Source: Pseudomonas monteilii NBRC 103158 = DSM 14164 (GTDB taxonomy: Bacteria; Pseudomonadota; Gammaproteobacteria; Pseudomonadales; Pseudomonadaceae). Taken from it: a stretch of DNA of 64,000 nucleotides. The notes beneath the pieces were generated by a model. The model did no database searches. It was not told where the DNA came from and saw nothing but the letters and a program-made list of their open reading frames with translations. Each line of letters begins with the position of its first letter. Position 1 is the first letter of the stretch. Of this stretch, positions 21,795 to 29,889 are shown in pieces. Position numbers and translations under genes: made by a program. The stretch is taken from positions 1 through 64,000 of the forward strand of contig NZ_BBIS01000043.1 of the NCBI RefSeq assembly GCF_000730605.1. The letters are read 5' to 3'.

Positions 21795-22531
21795 TTTCGA
21801 ACGACGACGGTGTTACCGCGCCCGGCATCGCCGCGCTGCACGCTGCGCTGGCGGATTACGCCGAGTGCTCGGTGATCGCCCCGGAGCAAGACAAGAGCGG
21901 CGCCAGCAGTTCGCTGACGCTGGACCGGCCACTGCACCCGCAAACCCTGGCCAACGGTTTCATCAGCCTCAACGGCACGCCGACCGACTGTGTGCACCTG
22001 GGGCTCAATGGGCTGTTGCCGCACACGCCGGACATGGTCGTGTCGGGGATCAACCTCGGTGCCAACCTGGGCGATGACGTGCTGTATTCGGGCACGGTCG
22101 CCGCAGCGTTGGAAGGCCGCTTCCTGGGTGGCACGTCGCTGGCGTTTTCGCTGTTGTCGCGCCAGCCGGACAACCTGCCAACCGCGGCCCATATCGCCCG
22201 CCGCCTGGTCGAGGCCCAGTCGCGCCTGGCGCTGCCACCACGCACCGTGCTCAACGTAAACATTCCCAACCTGCCGCTGGAGCACATTCGTGGCATCCGG
22301 CTCACCCGCCTCGGTCACCGGGCGCGGGCGGCGGCACCGACCAAGGTGGTCAACCCGCGCGGTAAGGAAGGTTACTGGATCGCCGTGGCCGGCGATGCCG
22401 AGGACGGTGGCCCGGGTACCGATTTCCACGCGGTGATGCAGGGCTATGTATCGATCACCCCGTTGCAGCTCGACCGCACCTTCAATGATGCCTTCGAGCA
22501 GCTCGACGGTTGGCTGGAGGGCCTGCTCTGA
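21782..22531 (+). CDS. surE: SurE, 5'/3'-nucleotidase (survival protein)
   Basis: 249 residues. SurE is a metal-dependent nucleotidase/polyphosphatase linked to stationary-phase survival. The metal-binding N-terminus MRILISNDDGVTAPGI (Asp8, Asp9), the SSLTL segment, LNGTPTDCV and GINLGANLGDDVLYSGTVAAA are family hallmarks. It overlaps truD by 13 bases in another frame and shares one base with the pcm start. The surE-pcm-nlpD-rpoS order is conserved in gamma-proteobacteria. Confidence 0.96.
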   Translation: MRILISNDDGVTAPGIAALHAALADYAECSVIAPEQDKSGASSSLTLDRPLHPQTLANGFISLNGTPTDCVHLGLNGLLPHTPDMVVSGINLGANLGDDVLYSGTVAAALEGRFLGGTSLAFSLLSRQPDNLPTAAHIARRLVEAQSRLALPPRTVLNVNIPNLPLEHIRGIRLTRLGHRARAAAPTKVVNPRGKEGYWIAVAGDAEDGGPGTDFHAVMQGYVSITPLQLDRTFNDAFEQLDGWLEGLL

Positions 22532-23205
22532 TGCGCGAGGACGATATGCTGCGCCGCGGCATCGGCATGACCTCCCAGCGTACCCGGGAGCGGCTGATCC
22601 AGCGTCTGTGCGAAGAGGGCGTTTCGAACACCAAGGTGCTCGACGTGATTCGTCGCACCCCGCGCCACCTGTTCGTCGACGAGGCACTGGCGCATCGTGC
22701 CTACGAAGACACCGCATTGCCCATCGGTCACAACCAGACCATCTCGCAACCGTTCATGGTTGCCCACATGAGTGAGCTGCTGCTCGAGGCCGGGCCGCTG
22801 GACAAGGTGCTGGAGATTGGTACCGGCTCAGGCTACCAGACGGCGATCCTGGCCCAGCTGGTGGAACGGGTGTTTTCGGTGGAGCGTATCAAGGTGCTGC
22901 AGGACCGGGCCAAAGAGCGCCTGGTGGAGCTGAACCTGCGCAACGTGGTATTCCGCTGGGGCGATGGCTGCGAAGGCTGGCCGGCGCTGGCACCGTACAA
23001 CGGCATCATCGTCACGGCGGTGGCGCCAGAAGTGCCGCAGGCATTGCTTGATCAGCTTGCTCCCGGGGGGCGCATGGTGATCCCGGTTGGGGCGGCCGGC
23101 GAAGCGCAGCAACTGATGCTGATCGTGCGCGAGGAGCATGGATTCTCCCGGCGCGTGCTGGGGGCCGTGCGCTTCGTCCCGCTGCTCAATGGTCCGCTGG
23201 CCTGA
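22531..23205 (+). CDS. pcm: Protein-L-isoaspartate O-methyltransferase
   Basis: 224 residues from ATG 22531, which overlaps the surE stop; a start at ATG 22567 (MTSQRTRERLIQRL) would give 212 residues, closer to other family members. It methylates isoaspartyl residues using S-adenosylmethionine, starting repair of aged proteins. The SAM-binding motif EIGTGSGYQTAIL and the upstream HNQTISQPFMVA region are present. Context with surE and rpoS fits a stationary-phase role. Confidence 0.94.
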   Translation: MREDDMLRRGIGMTSQRTRERLIQRLCEEGVSNTKVLDVIRRTPRHLFVDEALAHRAYEDTALPIGHNQTISQPFMVAHMSELLLEAGPLDKVLEIGTGSGYQTAILAQLVERVFSVERIKVLQDRAKERLVELNLRNVVFRWGDGCEGWPALAPYNGIIVTAVAPEVPQALLDQLAPGGRMVIPVGAAGEAQQLMLIVREEHGFSRRVLGAVRFVPLLNGPLA

Positions 23206-23418
23206 GGCTTGCGGGTGAGTCGCGCGGTATTTTTGCGCCAGCGGCGAATTCTTGCCGCTTCGTCCTGTCTATCTGGCGGTACGAAGCACTAGCTTGCACC
23301 GGGGTATTGCAACAGCCTTTTGCACCTGCCTGCCAATACTGGCCGGCTTGGTTATAATTGCAACAATATTGCATTTCTTGTCTTCATATCGTTTTTCGGC
23401 ACCATGAGGGGAGCGCGG

Positions 23419-24279
23419 GTGGGTCACACAGTCATTCGGCAGCGCAAGGACGGGTCGGGTTTCAAGCTTCTGGTGATTGTACTGGCCATGGGCACGCTAC
23501 TGGTGGGTTGTTCGAGCACCAGCAGCAACAGCAGCGCGCGGGTAGTCGACCGCAATAACACCGTGCCCAAGCGCCCGGCGGTGACGTCTGGGCAGTACGT
23601 CGTCAAGCCGGGTGACACGCTGTTCTCCATTGCCTTCCGCTATGGCTGGGACTACAAGGAGCTGGCCGCACGCAACGGCATCGCGGCGCCTTATACCATT
23701 CGCCCGGGGCAAGCGATTCGTTTCAGCAGCGGTTCCAGCAGCAGTACCACGGTGGTGTCCAGCCCCTCTTCATCGAGCCGCACCACGGTCACCCGCAGGC
23801 CCGTGGGCACTACTGCCGTGACACCTGGCAACACCAGCAAACCGGCAACGCCGGCAACCTCCACCAGTACGCCGGTTGCCACCACCGTGCCTGCGGCAGA
23901 GCGCGCGGTAGGCGGCTGGACTTGGCCTGCCAACGGCGTGCTGATTGGAAAATTCGCTTCAAACGGTAGTTTGAATAAAGGCATTGATATCGCCGGTGAT
24001 TTGGGACAGCCTGTTTTTGCTGCGTCTGATGGTGCGGTGGTTTACGCCGGGAGTGGTTTAAGGGGCTACGGCGAGCTGATCATCATCAAGCACAGTGATA
24101 CCTACGTCAGTGCCTACGGCCATAACCGCAGGCTGTTGGTTCGGGAGGGGCAGCAGGTCAAGGCAGGGCAGTCGATTGCTGAAATGGGGTCTACGGGCAC
24201 AGATCGGGTGAAGCTGCATTTCGAGATTCGCCGCCAGGGCAAACCCGTCGATCCACTCCAGTTCCTGCCACGCCGTTGA
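23419..24279 (+). CDS. nlpD: NlpD-like lipoprotein with LysM and degenerate M23 domains
   Basis: 286 residues if started at GTG 23419, which is preceded by a GGGGAG Shine-Dalgarno; ATG 23404 is a weaker alternative. The lipobox LLVGC gives lipid-modified Cys31. A LysM domain (YVVKPGDTLFSIAFRYGWDYKEL) binds peptidoglycan, followed by a Ser/Thr/Pro-rich linker and a C-terminal M23 domain. The first zinc-ligand position reads NKGIDIAGD, without the usual histidine, so it is probably an amidase activator, as in E. coli NlpD, rather than an enzyme. A TATAAT hexamer lies at 23353-23358. The gene also carries an rpoS regulatory site. Confidence 0.93.
   Translation: MGHTVIRQRKDGSGFKLLVIVLAMGTLLVGCSSTSSNSSARVVDRNNTVPKRPAVTSGQYVVKPGDTLFSIAFRYGWDYKELAARNGIAAPYTIRPGQAIRFSSGSSSSTTVVSSPSSSSRTTVTRRPVGTTAVTPGNTSKPATPATSTSTPVATTVPAAERAVGGWTWPANGVLIGKFASNGSLNKGIDIAGDLGQPVFAASDGAVVYAGSGLRGYGELIIIKHSDTYVSAYGHNRRLLVREGQQVKAGQSIAEMGSTGTDRVKLHFEIRRQGKPVDPLQFLPRR
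23958..23975. promoter_or_regulatory. Probable PsrA operator inside nlpD, upstream of rpoS
   Basis: TTCAAACGGTAGTTTGAA is a perfect dyad that contains CAAAC-N4-GTTTG, the binding consensus of the TetR-family regulator PsrA. It lies about 413 bases upstream of the rpoS start, inside the nlpD coding region, where the main rpoS promoter is known to be in fluorescent pseudomonads. PsrA activates rpoS in these bacteria. The match is seen directly; the role here is inferred. Confidence 0.75.
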
Positions 24280-24387
24280 TCGTTGTACCCGGCCTGTTCC
24301 TGTGATGTAGAGGGGACAGGCTCAAGCGCTGCCAGGGATAAAGGTGCCGCTCGAGTCTGAGTTCGAACTCAGCAAAGGACTATAACA

Positions 24388-25395
24388 ATGGCTCTCAGTA
24401 AAGAAGTGCCGGAGTTTGACATCGACGATGACGTCCTCCTGATGGAGACGGGTATCGTTTTGGAAACGGATGTGGTGTCAGACGAACCTGCTGTATCTTC
24501 GGTTCGGACGAGGGCCAAGTCGGGCTCTTCGCTTAAGCAACACAAGTACATCGATTACAGCCGGGCGCTCGATGCCACCCAGCTGTATCTCAACGAAATC
24601 GGCTTCTCGCCGCTGCTTTCGCCGGAAGAGGAAGTGCATTTTGCGCGTTTGTCGCAAAAGGGTGACCCTGCTGGCCGCAAGCGCATGATCGAAAGCAACC
24701 TACGCCTGGTTGTTAAAATTGCCCGTCGTTACGTGAACCGTGGCCTGTCGCTGCTCGACCTGATCGAGGAGGGCAACCTTGGGCTGATCCGTGCGGTCGA
24801 GAAGTTCGACCCGGAGCGTGGTTTCCGTTTCTCGACCTATGCGACCTGGTGGATTCGCCAGACCATCGAGCGGGCGATCATGAACCAGACCCGCACCATT
24901 CGTTTGCCGATCCACGTGGTCAAAGAGCTGAACGTATACCTGCGCGCGGCGCGCGAGCTGACCCAAAAGCTGGACCACGAACCCTCCCCGGAAGAAATCG
25001 CCACGTTGCTGGAGAAGCCCGTCGCCGAGGTCAAGCGCATGCTCGGCCTGAACGAACGGGTGTCTTCGGTGGATGTGTCGCTTGGCCCGGATTCGGACAA
25101 GACCCTGCTCGACACCCTGACCGACGACCGCCCGACAGACCCGTGCGAGCTGCTACAGGATGACGACCTGTCGCAGAGCATCGACCAGTGGCTGGGGGAG
25201 TTGACCGACAAGCAGCGGGAAGTGGTGGTACGTCGCTTTGGTCTGCGCGGGCATGAAAGCAGCACCCTGGAGGATGTTGGCCTGGAGATTGGCCTGACCC
25301 GGGAAAGGGTGCGGCAGATCCAGGTAGAAGGGCTCAAGCGCCTGCGTGAGATCCTGGAGAAGAACGGCCTGTCCAGCGAGTCGTTGTTCCAGTAG
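24388..25395 (+). CDS. rpoS: RNA polymerase sigma factor RpoS
   Basis: 335 residues, the stationary-phase and general-stress sigma factor. Region 1.2-2 starts at DATQLYLNEIGFSPLLSPEEE. Region 2.3-2.4 is visible as GLIRAVEKFDPERGFRFSTYATWWIRQ, region 3 covers RTIRLPIHVVKELN, and region 4.2 is the helix-turn-helix around TLEDVGLEIGLTRERVRQIQ. An AAAGGA Shine-Dalgarno is upstream. An intrinsic terminator follows at 25412. A PsrA-like box lies in nlpD, and the sRNA rsmZ is just downstream. Confidence 0.98.
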   Translation: MALSKEVPEFDIDDDVLLMETGIVLETDVVSDEPAVSSVRTRAKSGSSLKQHKYIDYSRALDATQLYLNEIGFSPLLSPEEEVHFARLSQKGDPAGRKRMIESNLRLVVKIARRYVNRGLSLLDLIEEGNLGLIRAVEKFDPERGFRFSTYATWWIRQTIERAIMNQTRTIRLPIHVVKELNVYLRAARELTQKLDHEPSPEEIATLLEKPVAEVKRMLGLNERVSSVDVSLGPDSDKTLLDTLTDDRPTDPCELLQDDDLSQSIDQWLGELTDKQREVVVRRFGLRGHESSTLEDVGLEIGLTRERVRQIQVEGLKRLREILEKNGLSSESLFQ

Positions 25396-25411
25396 CGAAA
25401 GCCTGTAAATC

Positions 25412-25442
25412 AAAAGCGCCCCGATGACCTCGGGGCGTTTTT
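25412..25442 (+). terminator. rpoS terminator
   Basis: CGCCCCG (25417-25423), loop ATGACCT, CGGGGCG (25431-25437), followed by TTTTT. An A-run precedes the stem, so it also has a T-run on the other strand. It is a clear intrinsic terminator 17 bases after the rpoS stop. Confidence 0.9.
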
Positions 25443-25479
25443 GTGTGTGGCGAAAACGGGTGTTCCATTTGAGTTTGAT

Positions 25480-25496
25480 GGGCTGCAAAGCAGCCC
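25480..25496. repeat. Small GC-rich 3'-end palindrome after rpoS
   Basis: GGGCTGC-AAA-GCAGCCC, one of the GGGGCYGC-N3-GCRGCCCC family seen after several genes in this window. It is 38 bases beyond the rpoS terminator. From here to 25556 I see nothing else. Confidence 0.6.
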
Positions 25497-25556
25497 CAAA
25501 ATCTGCCAGCCACAACAGATGTCGAATATGTACTGCGCTACCCCGGTAACATTGCA

Positions 25557-25574
25557 TGTAAGCCTTTTCTTACT
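25557..25574 (+). promoter_or_regulatory. GacA upstream activating sequence of rsmZ
   Basis: TGTAAGCCTTTTCTTACT matches the consensus TGTAAG-N6-CTTACA in 11 of the 12 fixed positions. It lies about 190 bases before the predicted rsmZ start, the usual distance in Pseudomonas. The phosphorylated response regulator GacA binds this element. A TAGTAT hexamer at 25735-25740 is the likely -10. Confidence 0.85.
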
Positions 25575-25745
25575 TGTTTTGTAAGCTATCTATGCAAGTC
25601 TCAGTACATCATTGTCGTTTTCAGCCCCGGTATTTTTCCAACTCATTGAAAATCATGCGTTATTTGGCTGTGTGGAAATGTGTCCCGTGTAATACCTTGT
25701 GAGGTTTCGCGCTTGCCCGCTCAGCTGAAGCCGCTAGTATTCGAA

Positions 25746-25880
25746 CTGTGCACACGGACATGCACAGGCTTCCAGGGAGGAGGCCAAGGACATCGCAAGA
25801 CGCGATTTCATCAGGATGATGTTTGGGACAAGCAGGGACTACGGAAAAAATGTGGGCGGGTCAAACCGCCCCTTTTTTTG
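25746..25880 (+). ncRNA. rsmZ: RsmZ regulatory RNA
   Basis: About 135 bases between rpoS and fdxA, the standard rsmZ locus in Pseudomonas. It contains eight GGA motifs, at 25756, 25776, 25779, 25788, 25814, 25826, 25836 and 25843. The first sits in the loop of a hairpin, CTGTGCA-CACGGACA-TGCACAG. The RNA ends in an intrinsic terminator, GGGCGG-GTCAAA-CCGCCC plus a T-run (25854-25879). RsmZ sequesters the translational repressors RsmA/RsmE, whose binding motif is ANGGA in a loop. GacA, activated by GacS (encoded at 45145-47898), turns it on. The exact 5' end is estimated. Confidence 0.92.
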
Positions 25881-25894
25881 CCTGCAGAAAAACA

Positions 25895-25918
25895 AAAAAG
25901 GCCCCGAGGGGCCTTTTT
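25895..25918. terminator. Terminator of fdxA (bidirectional)
   Basis: AAAAAGGCCCC-GA-GGGGCCTTTTT: a GC stem flanked by A-run and T-run, so it works in both directions. It serves fdxA on the minus strand and backs up the rsmZ terminator on the plus strand. Confidence 0.85.
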
Positions 25919-25933
25919 CGTGTCCGGGCGCTA

Positions 25934-26257
25934 TCAGCGCTCCAGTTCTGCAATCTTGCCAGGCTTGCCGTCCCACTCTTCAGCGTCCGGGAGGGCGTCC
26001 TTACGCTCGGTGATGTTCGGCCAGACTTCCGCCAGTTCGGCGTTCAGCTCGATGAAGTTCTCCATCCCCGCAGGGATTTCGTCTTCCGAGAAGATGGCTT
26101 GTGCTGGGCACTCCGGTTCGCACAGGGCGCAGTCAATGCACTCGTCCGGGTGGATGACCAGGAAGTTCGGGCCTTCGTAGAAGCAGTCCACCGGACAGAC
26201 TTCCACGCAGTCGGTGTATTTGCATTTGATGCAGTTGTCGGTGACGACGAAGGTCAT
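25934..26257 (-). CDS. fdxA: 7Fe ferredoxin FdxA
   Basis: 107 residues with the double cluster pattern CIKCKYTDCVEVCPVDC and CIDCALCEPECP. This is typical of 7Fe (3Fe-4S plus 4Fe-4S) ferredoxins of the Azotobacter FdI type. These are low-potential electron carriers and are candidate partners of the ferredoxin-NADP reductase Fpr encoded at 37446. A GAGGAG Shine-Dalgarno lies upstream of the start. It is convergent with rsmZ and adjacent to mutS on the same strand. Confidence 0.95.
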   Translation of the reverse strand: MTFVVTDNCIKCKYTDCVEVCPVDCFYEGPNFLVIHPDECIDCALCEPECPAQAIFSEDEIPAGMENFIELNAELAEVWPNITERKDALPDAEEWDGKPGKIAELER

Positions 26258-26397
26258 TTCTAGTTCTCTCCTCAGGCGACGGCGGCGGCCCTTCCTCTCA
26301 GGGCCGCGCGGTTTACAGGTATGTGGCTGCAGGCCAGGCTAATAACCTGCAGCACCAGCAAACCGCGGCGGATTCTACCAGCTTGTAGTGGCTGCCG

Positions 26398-28983
26398 TTA
26401 TAACAGGTTCTTTAGTTGATATAGCATTTCGATAGCTTGACGCGGGGTCATGTCGTCCAGCTGCAGCTTGCCCAGCTTCTCGATGGCCGGGTGTGGCAGG
26501 CTGGCGAACAGGTCGCTCTGGTGCGGCACTTGTGGCGTGTCCTTGGCTTTTGAGGCCGGGGCCGGCTCATGCGGCAGGCTGGTGGTCTCCAGGCGCCCCA
26601 GGTGTTCGCGGGCGCGCTGGATGACCGCCGTCGGCACGCCGGCCAGTTGCGCCACGGCCAGGCCGTAGCTTTGGCTGGCAGGGCCAGGCAGGACGTGGTG
26701 CAGGAACACGATACGCTCGTTGTGCTCGGTGGCATTGAGGTGCACGTTGGCCACCAGCGGCTCGCTCTCCGGCAGCACGGTGAGCTCGAAGTAGTGAGTG
26801 GCGAACAAGGTGTAGGCACGCAATTGCGCCAGGCGCTCGGCGGCGGCCCAGGCAAGCGACAGGCCGTCGAAGGTGCTGGTGCCACGGCCTACTTCATCCA
26901 TCAGCACCAGGCTGCGGTCGGTGGCGTTGTGCAGAATGTTGGCGGTTTCGCTCATCTCTACCATGAAGGTCGAGCGCCCGCCAGCCAGGTCGTCACTGGA
27001 GCCGATGCGGGTGAAGATGCGGTCGACCAGTGACAGTTCGCAGCTGGCTGCCGGTACGAAGCTGCCGATGTGCGCCAGCAGCACGATCAGGGCCGTCTGG
27101 CGCATGTAGGTGGACTTACCGCCCATGTTCGGGCCGGTGATGATCAGCATGCGCGTGCTGTTGTCCAGGCCCAGGTCGTTGGCCACGAATGGCGTGGTCA
27201 GCACCTGTTCCACCACCGGGTGGCGGCCCTGCTCGATGCGCAGGCACGGCTCGTCGACGAAGCGCGGGCAGTTAAGGTCGAGGTTCAGCGCACGTTCGGC
27301 CAGGTTGCTGAGTACATCCAGTTCGGCCAGGGCGGCGGCGCTGTCCTGCAGCGGTGCCAGGTGGCTGATCAGGGTTTCCAGCAGGGCGTCGTAGAGCATC
27401 TTCTCGCGGGCAAGGGCGCGGCTTTTGGCCGACAGTGCCTTGTCCTCGAACGCTTTCAGCTCAGGGGTGATGAAGCGCTCGGCACCCTTGAGCGTCTGGC
27501 GGCGGATGTAGTCGCCCGGTGCCTGTTCGGCCTGCTTGGTCGGCAGCTCGATGAAGTAGCCATGCACGCGGTTGTAGCCGACCTTGAGGTTGGCCAGCCC
27601 GGTACGGGCCTTTTCCCGGGCTTCCAGGTCGATCAGGAACTGGCCGGCGTTTTCGCTGATGGCCAGCAGCTCGTCCAGCTCGCTGTCATAGCCGGCCTTG
27701 AGCACGCCGCCGTCGCGGATTACCGCCGGCGGGTTGTCGATGATTGCACGCTCCAGCAGGCTGGCCAGCTCCGGGTAGGTGCCGGTAATGGCTGCCAGGC
27801 GCGCCAGGTGCGGCGCCTCAAGCTCGGTCATGGCGTTTTGCAGCTCGGGCAACGCGCCCAAGGCATCGCGCAGGCGCGCCAGGTCACGAGGGCGGGCATT
27901 GCGCAGGCCGATACGGGCAAGGATGCGCTCGATATCGCCAATTTCCTTCAGCTGTGGCTGCAGCTTCTCGAAGCGGTAGTTGTCGAGCAGGCAACGGATC
28001 GAGTCCTGACGTGCTTGCAGTACTTTGAGGTCGCGCAACGGCCGGTTCAGCCAACGGCTCAGCAGGCGGCTGGCCATGGCGGTCTGGCAACGATCGACCA
28101 CCGATTGCAGGGTGTTGTCACGCCCACCCGCCAGGTTGACGTCCAGCTCCAGGTTGCGCCGGCTGGCGCCATCGAGGATGACCGTGTCGTCCAGGCGCTC
28201 GTGGCGCAAGCTGCGCAGGTGCGGCAGGGCAGTGCGCTGGGTTTCCTTGGCGTAGGTCAGCAGGCAACCGGCGGCGCCAATGGCCAGGGTCAGCTTGTCG
28301 CAGCCAAAGCCTTTGAGGTCCTTGGTTGCGAACTGCTGGCACAGCGCCTTGCGCGCCGAATCACGGTCGAAGTCCCACGGGGCGCGGCGGCGGGCGCCCG
28401 GGCGCTTCTCGGCAGGCAGGTCGCGTGGCCAGTCGTCGGGGATCAATAGCTCGACCGGGTTCAGGCGCTCGAGTTCGGCCAGCAGGTTTTCCCAGCCCTT
28501 GATCTCCTGCACGCTGAAGTTGCCGCTGGTGATGTCCAGTACGGCCAGGCCGAACAGGCGTTCGTCACCGAGCAGCGCGGCAATCAGGTTGTCGCGGCGT
28601 TCGTCGAGCAGGGCTTCGTCGCTGACCGTGCCGGGAGTGATGATGCGCACCACCTGGCGTTCGACCGGGCCCTTGCTGGTGGCCGGGTCGCCGATCTGTT
28701 CGCAGATCACCACCGATTCGCCCAGCTTAACCAGCTTGGCCAGGTAGCCTTCCAGCGAATGGAACGGAATCCCGCACATGGGGATGGACTGGCCAGCCGA
28801 CTGACCGCGCGCGGTCAGGGTGATGTCCAGCAGTTTCGCAGCCTTCTTGGCATCTTCGTAGAAGATCTCGTAGAAGTCGCCCATGCGGTAGAACATCAGC
28901 TGATCCGGGTGCTGGTTTTTCAGCTTCCAGTACTGCTGCATCATCGGGGTGTGTGCGGAAAGATCGGAGAGTGCTTTATTCAT
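26398..28983 (-). CDS. mutS: DNA mismatch repair protein MutS
   Basis: 861 residues from ATG 28983; a TTG one codon upstream is possible. MutS recognises mispairs and recruits MutL. The N-terminal mismatch-binding motif (YWKLKNQHPDQLMFYRMGDFYEIFYEDA) includes the Phe-x-Glu wedge in FYEIF. The C-terminal ATPase has the Walker A GPNMGGKST and the downstream LMDEVGRGTSTFDG signature. The 3' gap to fdxA is short. The gap beyond its 5' end is a known prophage/tailocin insertion site in Pseudomonas. Confidence 0.98.
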   Translation of the reverse strand: MNKALSDLSAHTPMMQQYWKLKNQHPDQLMFYRMGDFYEIFYEDAKKAAKLLDITLTARGQSAGQSIPMCGIPFHSLEGYLAKLVKLGESVVICEQIGDPATSKGPVERQVVRIITPGTVSDEALLDERRDNLIAALLGDERLFGLAVLDITSGNFSVQEIKGWENLLAELERLNPVELLIPDDWPRDLPAEKRPGARRRAPWDFDRDSARKALCQQFATKDLKGFGCDKLTLAIGAAGCLLTYAKETQRTALPHLRSLRHERLDDTVILDGASRRNLELDVNLAGGRDNTLQSVVDRCQTAMASRLLSRWLNRPLRDLKVLQARQDSIRCLLDNYRFEKLQPQLKEIGDIERILARIGLRNARPRDLARLRDALGALPELQNAMTELEAPHLARLAAITGTYPELASLLERAIIDNPPAVIRDGGVLKAGYDSELDELLAISENAGQFLIDLEAREKARTGLANLKVGYNRVHGYFIELPTKQAEQAPGDYIRRQTLKGAERFITPELKAFEDKALSAKSRALAREKMLYDALLETLISHLAPLQDSAAALAELDVLSNLAERALNLDLNCPRFVDEPCLRIEQGRHPVVEQVLTTPFVANDLGLDNSTRMLIITGPNMGGKSTYMRQTALIVLLAHIGSFVPAASCELSLVDRIFTRIGSSDDLAGGRSTFMVEMSETANILHNATDRSLVLMDEVGRGTSTFDGLSLAWAAAERLAQLRAYTLFATHYFELTVLPESEPLVANVHLNATEHNERIVFLHHVLPGPASQSYGLAVAQLAGVPTAVIQRAREHLGRLETTSLPHEPAPASKAKDTPQVPHQSDLFASLPHPAIEKLGKLQLDDMTPRQAIEMLYQLKNLL

Positions 28984-29234
28984 CAAAGACTTAGAGTGTA
29001 GGTCTCAACATTGTGGGGCAAATTGAGGCGTTCCGTGTTGCATGCGCGGCGCCGAGACCCACCTGAATTTTCAAGCCGCATAGGTTACCACGGCTGCCGC
29101 ACCGGCAGAACCTGCAACGCCGGCCAGCGCAGACGTGGGGGTATGGCTTGTTGACATCATGGGGCTCCCATGGAAGATTGCGCCCTTTTGGCCGTGCCAA
29201 GTTAACCGTTATTGCAATCAGGTTGGTTAGTGCA

Positions 29235-29888
29235 GTGAGTGGAATTCGTTTTGATGTCGATGCGGTTTTTTGTATTTCCCTCGACACGCGGGATGACCGG
29301 CGCAAGCTGTTCAGTGAAACCATCGGGCGGCAGCTGGACAATGAAGTGGTCTTTCATGTCGTGGCGAAAAACAGTGACCCCAAGCGGGGTTGCTACGAAT
29401 CGCACCAGCAGTTGGCACGCCACGCACTGGACAACGGGCTGGATCGAATCCTGATCTTCGAAGACGATGCCAAGGCTTATGATTTCAAGGCTTCGCGGGT
29501 GCGCTGGGTGAACCGCTTCATGCAGTCACGCTCTTTCCAGGCCCTGCATCTGGGCTATTCCATGGGGCGAACCTGGCTGACGTGGTTCCCGTTCATTGCC
29601 AGGGGGCGCGTGGTTGCACTGCACGCTTATGTACTGTCGCGCGAAGGCTGCCGGATCCTGGCAGAGACGCCCTACGATGGCACGCCCGTGGATGTGGTGG
29701 TCAAGCACAAGATTCGTCAGCACTGCGTGTTTCCGATGTTGTATCGCCAACATGCGGCAGCTGTGGCAGGTAGCGATCTGGAGCAGGTAGTGCGCAACGA
29801 GGATGAGTGGTGGGAGCGCAACTGGGCCAAGCACCGGCGTTCACCGATCAAGAACTTCTGGCGTACCGTACTGCGGCTGAACTTCTGA
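29235..29888 (+). CDS. Glycosyltransferase family 25 (LPS-type) protein
   Basis: About 217 residues if started at GTG 29235; TTG 29223 is an alternative, and no start has a good Shine-Dalgarno. The N-terminal DAVFCISLDTRDDRR and the acidic motif IFEDDAKA match family 25 glycosyltransferases, which add sugars to lipo-oligosaccharide. The family's later HAYVLSREGCRIL segment is also present. It lies alone between mutS and pncC, divergent from mutS, with a 49-residue ORF one base after its stop. The sugar and acceptor are unknown. Surface-sugar change is a plausible but unproven role. Confidence 0.75.
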   Translation: MSGIRFDVDAVFCISLDTRDDRRKLFSETIGRQLDNEVVFHVVAKNSDPKRGCYESHQQLARHALDNGLDRILIFEDDAKAYDFKASRVRWVNRFMQSRSFQALHLGYSMGRTWLTWFPFIARGRVVALHAYVLSREGCRILAETPYDGTPVDVVVKHKIRQHCVFPMLYRQHAAAVAGSDLEQVVRNEDEWWERNWAKHRRSPIKNFWRTVLRLNF

Positions 29889-29889
29889 C

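Noticed and set aside
25680..26180. Plus-strand ORFs across rsmZ and fdxA.
   Set aside because: They span the RsmZ terminator and the antisense of fdxA; the RNA gene and fdxA explain the region.
29148..29222. Upstream extension of the glycosyltransferase from TTG 29148.
   Set aside because: The extra residues are basic and unlike the family N-terminus, which starts near the DAVFCISL strand.
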